Of a DNA stretch of 64,000 nucleotides, positions 30,801-42,800 are shown piece by piece. The translations under genes were made by a program, and so were the position numbers. The DNA lies in contig NC_092651.1 of the NCBI RefSeq assembly GCF_032118995.1, positions 23,234,349 to 23,298,348 of the forward strand. Direction: 5' to 3'. The stretch is from Asterias amurensis. Taxonomy: Eukaryota; Echinodermata; Asteroidea; Forcipulatida; Asteriidae. Position 1 is the first letter of the stretch, and the number at the start of each line of letters is the position of its first letter. The notes beneath the pieces were generated by a model. That model saw nothing but the letters and a program-made list of their open reading frames with translations. It did not search any database and was not told where the DNA came from.

Positions 30801-33800
30801 GTAAGCGTGACAGTATTTATAATTATAAGTTCATTTGTAAAACTCAATTACCTATTTTGTTCAACCGCAAATAGTTTTAAAAACTTTTACCCACAGGTGA
30901 GTTTTCCTTGTGGTTTATTACTTAATATTTTATTTACAATAACTACAATTTGAAGTTCATTACAATTAAATCCTATGTCAAAAAGGTCAAACAACAAGAT
31001 CATAACCAGAAAAAGTGCACAATAATCGGAAGCAGATAATTAATGTACGACAATGACAATCGGTTGCATTCGTAAACAAAGCCTTACGTTTACCTGTGCT
31101 GTGTGTCCATACGGACCCACTTTCATGGTCAAACATATTAGGCTTTAAGGCGGAATTTTAAATAACGGTTCATTGATAAAAGCAGATATTATTACAAAAA
31201 CAACAACAGGGGATCGAGCAATTTATTGTTGATTTTCTTATACGAAGTAATATTAGTAATTAAAATGAACATTATAATGTAGGGCAGCTTTTTCAAGCCC
31301 CTTTAAAAACAATTTGCCGTAAAACGATAATAAAAAAAAGGGGGGGGGGCAAACGAATAAGATTTTAAGCACGACGCAATTGCCCTTGATTTTTGCAGGA
31401 GTTACTGCACAGCCAGTTATTTCTGGAAATGCATGGGCAGATATTGGAATGGACACCGTCTTGACATGCTCGCCTGGAGATGGAATATTAGGACTACTAA
31501 GATGGAAAGATGGCAGCTTGAATAATGATGATATTTCAAACACGTCTACTGTAGTGAGAGTTGTGATATCAACTGGGAATCTCATTAACCGAGATGAGAC
31601 GCATTATGGATTTGATCCAAATGATCCTTTGTATCCATTAACAATAAAACAAGTGACATTGGATGATGAGGCTAAGTACTGGTGTGAGGTGTACATTGCT
31701 GGTTTTAGTCATGACACAAAGGAAATGCGAATAAGAGGTAGGAGCTCAACTATCAGATATCATTTTGATGCACATTATGTTACCATAGAAATGAAACAAC
31801 TATGGAATTGCTACAGGAGTGTTACCTATAAGTTTATGTTATCAGAAAAGTCTCTGTCTCTTTATTCAAAGTCTACTGCGGTTAAGCCACAGGCGTGAAC
31901 CTGGCTGCAGGTGGATTGGCAAAACTCTCTATACTTGGAGAACTGCCTAAAGAATTAACAACATATTCATGTGGAACAGTATACCCTATTATTCGTCATG
32001 CATGCTGATTGTCTAAAGTGAGTACAACGCAATGTTCCACTCAGCATACTCCCCTCATTACAACGAATGCCATTTTCTTTTCAAAAGAGAAGTGACTGGA
32101 CTTTTGTCCAAAATGATCAAGAGAGCATTTTGTCATCTTCACAAAAATAATGTAGCGTAAATGCATGTGACGAACATGTGACACCAAAAGATTTAACTTC
32201 TCTTATTTTGCTCCGTTTTTACAAGGATGGGTCATGGAGCAAGGTCATGCGGCTACTCCCGTACGATTGATTTTCTTTCACAAAGAGTGATGATTTATTC
32301 GACCTCAAACATAAAAAAAAAGAGTACATAACAAGGTACAATAAAGAAAATCAAATCGAAACAGGAAAAACAAAAGAAAAGATACCCTTCCTTAATATAA
32401 TCATTGGATCTTCTTTAAAACCATTGGGAACTTCCGTATACAAACTTCTGCTTCAAGGATTAATATTCAACAAATGAACAGTTTTTGTAAATAATATTTG
32501 TCGTCATCGAACATCAAGACATAACTAACTTAATGCTGGGGAAAAATACCAATTGGAGGGAATCGTTTTGTGTGTGTGAATGTTTATAGGGAATTCCCGT
32601 GTGTACACATGGCAAAATTTGGTTCTGCTTACCGCCGAATTGTGCACGAACGATTCCCCGCTTACTCGATAGGCCTAATCTGGCTGATGAGCTAAAATCA
32701 TACGCATTGTGCCCATTTTGAAAAAAAGTTCAAGGTACAACAAGATTGATTAGATGACCTTTAACCCTAACCAGGAAGTGCGGCACCATAACATTAGTGT
32801 TTTATTCGATTACAAGCAATAATATAGAGTTTGTCATTGCTGCACGAGTTCAGCACAACTATCTGAACTACAAAACCGTGCATGTAACAGACTTATAGTG
32901 ATCTGCATAGTGGCGAAAATGAAGTCACAAATTCTTAGCTACTGTGATTCACGTCTCGTTGTTTTGCTTATGTTTCTTGAAGGTAAGCGTGTTACTTTTT
33001 ACAATTATAAGTACATTTGTAAAATTCAATAACCGCAAATAGTTTCAAAAAGTTAACCAGTGAGTTTCCCTTGTTGATTATTACTTAATATCTTATTTAC
33101 AATGACTACAATTTGAAATTCATTTAAATTAAATCAATGCGTCAAAAAGGTCCCACAAGATCAGAGCAAAAATGTACGATAATGACAATCGATTGCAATC
33201 GTAAACATTCGCCTTTAAATACATTTACGTGTGCTGTGTGTCCATACAGACCCACTTGCTGGTCAATCAACATGTTAGGCTTTAAGGCGGAATTTTGAAT
33301 AACAGTTCATTGATGAAAGCAGATATTAATACAAAAACAACAACATCGAGCAATTTATTTTTGGATTTTCTCATGCCAAGTATTACTGGTTTTTAAAACG
33401 ACAAATAATTTGTATGGGTAGCTTTTTCAAGCCCCATTAAAAACAATTTGCGGTAAAACGATAGTTTAAAAAGGGGGGGGGGGACAAACGAAAAAGATTT
33501 AAAGCATAAGGCAAGTGTCTTAGGCCCTTTTCGAAACCACGGCTGCGGCTTTGGACTCGGCTTCAGGCTCCATCCTGTCGTCTGAAGCCCTGGGCGCGTA
33601 CGCAAAGCACGCGCAAATTGTCAAAACAACCGAGGGGCCAATCTAGCCTGAGCCGAATCCAAAACCAAAGGCGTGGTTTCGAAAAGGGTCTTAAAGAGCC
33701 GTTGATTTTTGCAGGAGTTACTGCACAGCCAGTTATTTCTGGAGATACATGGGCAGATATTGGCTTGAACACCACTTTGGCATGCTCACCTGGAGATGGA

Positions 33801-36800
33801 ATATTACTACTGAGATGGAGCGATGGCAGCTTGAACAATAATGATTATTACAACACATCCACTATAGTGAGAGTGGTGATACCAACATGGGATCTCATCA
33901 ACAGAGATGAGACGCATTATGGATTTGATCCAAATGATCCTTTATATCCATTAACAATAAAACAAGTGACATTGGATGATGAGGCTAAGTACTGGTGTGA
34001 GGTGTTCGTTGGTGGTGTTTACAGATATGACACAAAGGAAATGCGAATAAGAGGTAGGAGCTCAACTATCAGATTTGTGATGTGGATTGCTACAGGAGGG
34101 TTACCTATAAGTCAGAATGCAAAGTCTCTGTCTCTGTATTAAAAGTCAATTGCGGTTAAAGCCACAGGCGTGAACCTTGCTGATGGTGGACTGGCAAAAC
34201 TCTCTAGACTTGGAGAATTGCCTATACTTTAAGAATTAATAGCAGATTCATGTGGTACAAAGGCCTACCTTATTATTCGTCATGCATGCTGATTGTCTGA
34301 AGTGAAGTAAAACGCAATTGTTCGACTAACCATACTCCCCTCATTACACCGAATGGCATTTTTCTTTCAAGGAGAAGTGACTGGACTTTTGCCCAAAATT
34401 ATCAAGAGAGCATTTTGTCATCTTCACAAAAATAATGTGGTGTATAAATGCATGTGACGAACACGTGACAGTAAAGATTTAACTTCTCTTATTGTGATTG
34501 TTGGGGTTGAACAAAGAATTGACTAGAATTGGATTCGAACCAACGACCTCCGGATTAACGTGCCGGCTCTCTACCTTCTGAGCTATCTAGCCCTATGTTG
34601 GCGGTGTCCCTATTTTGTCCATGTCTTTGTTCGGGGGTGCCAGTCAGAAGCCATTCTCTTATTTTGCTCCGTTTTTATAAGGTTGGTCATGGAGCAAGGT
34701 CCCGTACGATTGAGTTTTTCTTAAAACAGTGATGATTTATTCGACCCCAACCATACAAAAACAAAAAGTACATAACAAGGCAAAACGAAGAAAATCAAAT
34801 CGATCTGGAAAAAACAAAAACAAAGCAAAAAAAAGCATTCCGTAGTATAATCATTGAATCTTCTTTAAACCATTGAACTTCCGTATACAAAATTCTGCTT
34901 CTAATATTCAACAAATGAAAAGTTTCTGTAAATAATATTTGTCCTCATCGAACATCAAAACGTTAGTCATTAGTTGGGCAATTGCCCATACTGGCTATGT
35001 GTCTGAGGAAATTGGAGGGAATCGTTTTGTGTGTGTGAATGTTTATAGGGAATTCCCCCGCGTGTACACATGGCTAAGTTTGGTTCTGCTTACCGCCGAA
35101 TAATTCACGTACGATTCCTCGCTTACTTGATTCAAGTTTGCGGGATCATAGGCCTATATCTGGCTGCATGAGCTAAAATCATACGCATTGTAACTATTTT
35201 GTAAACAAAAGTTCACGGTACATAATTCAAAAGCGCTCGAACGAGATTGATTGAGTGACCTTTCGCCCTAACCAGGAAGTGCGGCACCATAAAATAAGTA
35301 TTTTATTAGATTACAAGCAGTATAGAGTTTGTCATTCATGCTGCACGAGTTCAGCACAACTATCTGAACTAATACCGTGCAATAAACAGACTTATAGTGA
35401 TCTGCATAGTGGCGAAAATGAAGTCTCGTGATTCACGTCTCATTGTTTTGCTTCTTTTTATTGAAGGTAAGCGTGACATTATTTACAATTATAAAGGTAG
35501 GCCTACATTTGTAAAATTCAATTACTTTTTGTGTTGAACCGTAAATAGTTTTTAAAAAAATTACCCGGATGAGTTTCCCTTGTGGTTTATTACTTAATAT
35601 TTTATTTACTATAACTACCATTTGAAATTCATTTCAATTAAATCCATGTGTCAATAAGGTCCCACAACAAGATCAGAACCAGAAAAGGTGTAATTGGAAG
35701 CAGATAATTAATGTACGACAATGACAATCGATTGCAATCGTAAACATTCGTAAACAAAGCCTTTAAATACGTTTACCTCTGCTATGTGTATGGACCAACT
35801 TTCAGGTCAATCAACATATTATGCGGAACTTTGTATAACGGGAAATTCTTTATTTTAAAACAGCAGATATTGTTACAAAAACAACAACATCGAGCATTAT
35901 TTTAAATTGTCTTTATATACTATAGGTTTTCTCGGTCAAATTCGGCAAATGAGCAGCCAATTTCATTTTCAGGCGCTCGAATTACAGCTATTTTGCCTCT
36001 CCGGTTTTTACTGCGTTTCAAATTCAGAATTCGGTCATTCTATTTCGTTTTGAGGCATTCAAGTTCCTAGCACACTCATTCTTTTTCATGACACACAATC
36101 ATCATTCAATTTAGCAAAGCTGGTTTGACTAGAGATTTTGCTGATTTAATCATTTTCAATTTCGTAAAGAGGCAATCAATTTCGCTCACCGAGGATTCAA
36201 ATAAGTACGACTAAAGAAATACGAATAAACAGATAAACTGTATAAGGCAAACCGTTTCGTACTTTCACAGGTTCAAGATGGAATGCTCCCTTCAAAAAGG
36301 CGAAGTCGAATTGAACACTAAAATCAATCTTTCAAAAAATGAAAATTTATTTTTTTTATTTTATGTTTCCAGTAGACTTTACCTTGGGTCCCATAAGGGT
36401 TGTTTTCTTCTTTGTTTTTTCGGGAGACCTTCAATGGTTAACTGACCAAGACCTGACATTTGAATAGGTTTGAATGTTTTTTTTGTTTTTTTAAATGTTT
36501 TTAAATATTCACCAACCATCTGTGTTGGCGTGCCAGACATCTTTGGCAAATTATGTTCAAGAGTGCCAAAACATTAACCGAATGCCTTTAACATTCGTAT
36601 AAGGAAACAACAAGTTAGCCAAGCGTTTTTAAGACTGCAAAACTATCAGAATTGACTGCCTCAAAATGAAATCGAATGACTAAACACACGCCTCAAAAAC
36701 ACTCCTGCGAATTTGAATGCAGCTTCGATGAATTGTTAAATTGAATGATTATTTTGTTAACTCGAATGACGTAAAAGTAGATTTGACTAGTCTTAAAATG

Positions 36801-39800
36801 AAATCGAATTACCTTTTTTTAGTAGCATTCGATTTCGTGCGAAATAGAATAGGCTGGTGGTTAAATAGGCTGCTCATTTTCCGAAATTGACCGAGAAAAC
36901 CTAATGGTAATTAAAACGAAAATTAATTTGCAGTGCAGCTTTTTCAAGCCCCCTTAAAAACAATTTGCAGTAAAACGATACGTAAAAAGAAGAGGCAATG
37001 AATAAGTTTTAAAGCATAAAGCAAGTGTCTTACAAAGCCGTTGATATTTTGCAGGACTGACTGCGCAGCCAGTTATTACTGGAGAAGCATGGGCAGATAT
37101 TGGAATGGACACCGTCTTGACATGCTCACCTGGAGATGGAATATTACTACTGAGATGGAGCGATGGCAGCTTGAACAATAATGATTATTACAACACGTCT
37201 ACTATAGTGAGAGTTGTGATATCAACTGGGAATCTCATTAATAGAGATGAGACGCATTATGGATTTGATCCAAATGATCCTTTGTATCCATTAACAATAA
37301 AACAAGTGACATTGGATGATGAGGCTAAGTACTGGTGTAGGGTGTTCGTTGGTGGTGTTTACAGAGATGACACAAAGGAAATGCGAATAAGAGGTAGGAG
37401 CTCAACTATCAGGTATCATTTTGAATCACATTATGTTACCATAGAAATGAAACAACTATGAAATTGCTACAGGAGTGTTACCTATAAGTTTATACTATCA
37501 GAAAAGTTTCTGTCTCTTTATTCAAAGTCTACTGCGGTTAAGCCACAGGCGTGAACCTGGCTGCAGGTGGATTGGCAAAACTCTCTATACTTGGAGAACT
37601 GCCTAAAGAATTAACAACATATTCATGTGGAACAGTATACCCTATTATTCGTCATGCATGCCGATTGTCTAAAGTGAGTACAACGCAATGTTCCACTCAG
37701 CATACTCCCCTCATTACAACGAATGCCATTTTCTTTTCAAAAGAGAAGTGACTGGACTTTTGTCCAAAATGATCAAGAGAGCATTTTGTCATCTTCACAA
37801 AAATAATGTAGCGTAAATGCATGTGACGAACATGCGACACCAAAAGACTTAACTTCTCTTATTTTGCTCCGTTTTTATAAGGATGGGTCATGGAGCAAGG
37901 TCATGCGGCTACTCCCGTACGATTGATTTTCTTTCACAAAGAGTGATGATTTATTCGACCTCAAACATACAAAAAAAAGAGTACATAACAAGGTACAATA
38001 AAGAAAATCAAATCGAAATCAAATCCTTAATATAATCATTGAATTTTCTTTAAAACCATTGGGAACTTCCGTATACAAACTTCTGCTTCAAGGATTAATA
38101 TTCAACAAATGAACAGTTTTTGTAAATAATATTTGTCGTCATCGAACATCAAGACATAACTAACTTAATGTTGGGCCTATACTGGCTATGTGTCTGAGGA
38201 AAAATACCAATTGGAGGGAATCGTTTTGTGTGTGTGAATGTTTATAGGGAATTCCCGTGTGTACACATGGCAAAATTTGGTTCTGCTTACCGCCGAATGC
38301 CCGAACGATTCCCCGCTTACTCGATAGGCCTAATCTGGCTGATGAGCTAAAATCATACGTATTGTGCCCATTTTGAAAAAAAGAGTTCAAGGTACAATTC
38401 AAAAGCGCTCGAACGAGATTGATTAGATGACCTTTAACCCTAACCAGGAAGTGCGGCACCAGAACATTAGTGTTTTATTCGATTACAAGCAATAATATAG
38501 AGTTTGTCATTGCTGCACGAGTTCAGCACAACTATCTGAACTACAAAACCGTGCAATTAACAGACTTTTTTTTTTTTTTTTTTTTTTCCCTGGAGGGGGA
38601 AATTTATTCAAGTTTCTTCAATGTACAAAGCTACACAAACTACTGGTAAAACCAACTACTTATAGAACGATACTAAGAGAGAAATGGCCAATTGCAAAAA
38701 CAGGAAGTTTGATGATTATGCAAGGCATTTAGTTGGTACATAGCAATACAAAAGGCTCCCATTTGGTATTGAACTTATCTAAGTTGTTATTCTTAACAAA
38801 GATCATTTTTTCCATTACAAAATAATGATTTATTTCCTTTTTGATAAGAACAAATGAAGGCTTTCTGTCGTTCATCTTCATCCGATAAATATGAAAACGG
38901 CAAAGAATGAGAATTAAATTGAGAGCAGACCATTTTCTATTTAGGACACCAAACAGCTTAGTCGTGTTGTCAAAATTAATGTCAATGTTCAGTGTATTAG
39001 TCAACCAGTGTTTTATCTGACGCCAAAAATACAGAGACACCTTGCAATTACAAAACAAGTGGACTAGTGTCTCTTCTTCCCTTTTACAAAAAGTACACAG
39101 ATTAAAATTCTTCCGACCAATTTTAGAAAGAAAGGAATTTACACCCAGAATTCTATGCACCAATCTAAACTGGAACCAACGTAACTTGGTGTCACATGTA
39201 CAGTTAAAGGGTAAACCACAGAAAATGTGCCATTGAGGAATCGGAAAAATCACGCCAATTTTTTCTTCCCATTTAACAATAAACTTGTGCACAACTTTTT
39301 TGCTGGAGGTGAAAACACTGTACAGACGGGTGGAGCCCTTTATATCCATCAAAAAGTCTCAAAATTAAATGGTAAAAAAGGGCGAGCGATTTCTGTGGTT
39401 TCTCCATTCAGTACATTACGGAAGGAATGTTTGATTGCATTGACCACGCCCCCGTACTCTAAAAAATTTGTTCTGACCCTGAATTTCCTTTGAAATGCCA
39501 CAAGAGAAAGAGCCACACCTTGCGTGTCAAAAATGTCACACACGAAGTTCACACCCTTTTTGGCCCAGTGTTTATAGTTAATGTTTTTGTTACCGACCAT
39601 AATATTCTGATTATGCCACAACACATTTTTCAAAGCGTCAATTTGACTGGCAGGTACATGACACTTAACAAAGCTGCACCAAGCATTAAGAACATCAATC
39701 CAAAAATGGTTTTGATTTGCAGCCCCTTTTAAATAGATCAGCAATGCCTGGTGGCCTCCCTCGAGTGCTAGAGGATCATGAATGTTCGAAATCTTCAAAA

Positions 39801-42800
39801 AAAGAGTGACCCAACCCAAGTTATTTGAACTTAGAAATCTGCGGATCCAGGTGACCTTAAGGGCTTTTATATACGAATGCATGTCAATCATTTTAACTCC
39901 TCCATGACTATAGCCTTGAATCATCTGGTTCCTGGACACACGGTCATTCCCTTTCCATATTAAGTTATAGAACATACAGTCTAATTCTTTGATAACATTG
40001 CTAGGCGGGTTGGGAAGAGTTAAAATAAGAAAAGTAAGCTTAGATAAAAGGAGCGACTTTGTTACAGTAACTCTCCCCAGCACCGTTAAGTTACGTTTAG
40101 ACCACTGCTCAATTAAACTTTTAATAGCAGAAATGACCTTGGTGTAGTTCAAATTCACCATACTAGCAAGATTAGTGTTAAAGTCTATACCAAGGGCTCT
40201 GAAAGAGTTTTCAGCCAAAACCCAGTTAACTTTGATGTGCTCACAAATCCCTTTCTTACGCCCTTTGTTGCTACCAATCCAAACCGCATTAGTTTTGTCA
40301 ATGTTGACTTTTAAGCCAGACATTCTAGCAAAGGCCGCAAGTATTTCAAAGGACTTTTCAAAGGAGCCTTCTGAGCCGTCTAAAAAAAGAACTGTATCAT
40401 CAGCATACTGGGAAAGTCTGAATTCACAACCGCTATCCATTATGCCTTTAAGCACTTTGTCTTTTCGGATCAACATTCCGAACACTTCTGCACATAAAAG
40501 GAATAGGTAGGGGCTCAAACCGTCACCCTGTCTACAACCTCTTTCAATCTTAAAAGATTCGGAAAGAAAACCATTCACAAGAACGGAAGCTTTCGCCCCG
40601 CTATAAAAAACACTGAACCATTTCTGAATGGAAGGGCCAAAATTAAATTGTTCAAGAACCTTCAAAATGAAACTGTGTGAAACTGAATCAAAGGCTTTTT
40701 CAAAATCAATTAACAAAAACATACCGGGAATATTATTGTTTTCTGTAAAATTAAGCAGGTCGTACATCAGCCTAATGTTTTCTCCAATATACCGGCCACT
40801 AAGAAAACCCTTTTGTTCTTCATGAATAATGAAAGGAAGAGCTTTTTTAAGTCTATCAGAAATGCAAGAAGAGGCTAGTTTATATGAGGTATTCAAAAGT
40901 GAAATAGGTCTCCAATTTTTAAGAAATTGGCGTGGCTTGTCCCCCTTAGGCAACATCGTAACAATACCATACTGTTGCGTAATTGAAAGACTCCCTGAGG
41001 AGTATGCATAATTTAAAGAACGCAACAGGTACCATGCAATATCAGAAAAGAAAAACTTATAAAATTCGAAGCTGAAACCATCCGAACCTGGAGATATGTC
41101 ATTTTTGCTCCCCTTTAGGGCATTTAGGAGTTCATGGTATGACGAAGGACCTTCCAGACTCTCCCGCAGTCTATCCGGGAGAACTGGAACTCCATTAAAA
41201 ACAGAGCTCAAATTGCTGTCGTTCAAGTTTTCAGCCTCAGAATAAAGTTTTTTATAGAAAAGCCTAGACTCATTTAGGATTTCACCGGAGGAACTAGCAT
41301 AAGTGTTGTCATCTCTGACAACAGAACTGATAGTTTTATTAATCATCTTGCGTTTTTCCATGTTCAAAAAATACCGTGATGGTTTTTCACCCTCTTCTAT
41401 CCAGCGGGTCTTAGATCGAATAAGAACACCCTCCATTTTCTTTTTACGCAGATCAATAAGCTCAGTTTGTTTTGACTTAAGCTCTTCAGTGACTGTTAAG
41501 TCCCCCTGAGAAATTTGATAAGAAAGATTTTGAATCGCTGTCTCAATGTGGGACTCTCTCTTATTATTGCTTGTCTTTTTCCACGAAGCGTAAGAGATTG
41601 TTTTTGATCTAATCTCCAACAATAGCATTTCGAAAAAGAGCTGATCATTAACAGTAAAATGGATGTCATTTGGATGGATGTGAACCAAGTTGGAATGCAG
41701 ATAAGGAAAGGCTGCATAAGTTTCTACAACCTTTTTAATAGCATTTTTAATTTGATCAACGTACACCGTATCAGAAAGAAGGGAATTGTTAAATTTCCAG
41801 TAACCTGGCCCTCTATCCATTTGATTGAAGTCAAACTGAATGTCTATTAAGGAGTGATCTGTACGATACCCTGGCTTAATATCGCAACCGGTGACTTTAG
41901 AGTTCATTTCTGAAGAAATGAGAAAAAAGTCTAATCTAGACTGCTTCACTGAATCATGCCGCCTCCAAGTGTAACTAGCAGTAGTAGGATTCTGAATACG
42001 CCAGGGGTCAGTAAGATCATGCTCACCACAAAGACTGAGAACTCTTTTCTTTGCTAACGGGTTATTGATATTTACGTAGTTAATACAATCAATATTATCG
42101 TTCAAAACCAAGTTCCAGTCCCCACAAATAACCGTGTGGGGGTTATCAAAAGTATTAATAGTATTGCTAATACCATCGTAGAAAAAAGGCTCATCTTTAT
42201 TAGGACCATAAATATTAATCAAGGTGATGTTCATGTCACTCACTTCAATATGCAAAGCCAAAAAATTACCATTAGGATCGTTGCAAGACCTATGGACATT
42301 AAACTCGAAATTATTGTTAAACAAAATAGCCACACCTCTAGCATTGCTTTTAAAGGAACTAAAATAGCATTCCAGCCCCCATTCAGCTCTTACTCTACTC
42401 TCAATATTTTTGTCCCAATGGACGTCCTGCAAACAATAAATGGAATGTTTCTTGGATTTCAAAAAATGCAGAACATCCCTCCTTTTTGTGTGATCAGCCA
42501 AACCACGGCAATTCATAGAGGCTATGGATAGGAGCTGGCGTTGCTTTATATAAGTACTTTGACCGTTAATCATCTACAATCCTTTGAAATAGTAGAGGCA
42601 ACTCAATAATAGAAAGAAAGCTGACATTCCATGTAACCAACACAATAGCCTTAACATTCTCTACATATCGTATACACGAAAGCTTTGACTGTACAGAAAA
42701 AAAGGTTTTACTAGTACTGAATATTTCCTCCTCCAGGGTTTTTACATTACCAAAACCCCCCCAAACCAGCAAAAAAAGGGCCACTGGCAGAAAAAAACAA

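Noticed and set aside
33563..33838. Minus-strand ORFs opposite the V exons
   Set aside because: Antisense shadows of V exons; the plus strand has the Ig motifs and splice sites.
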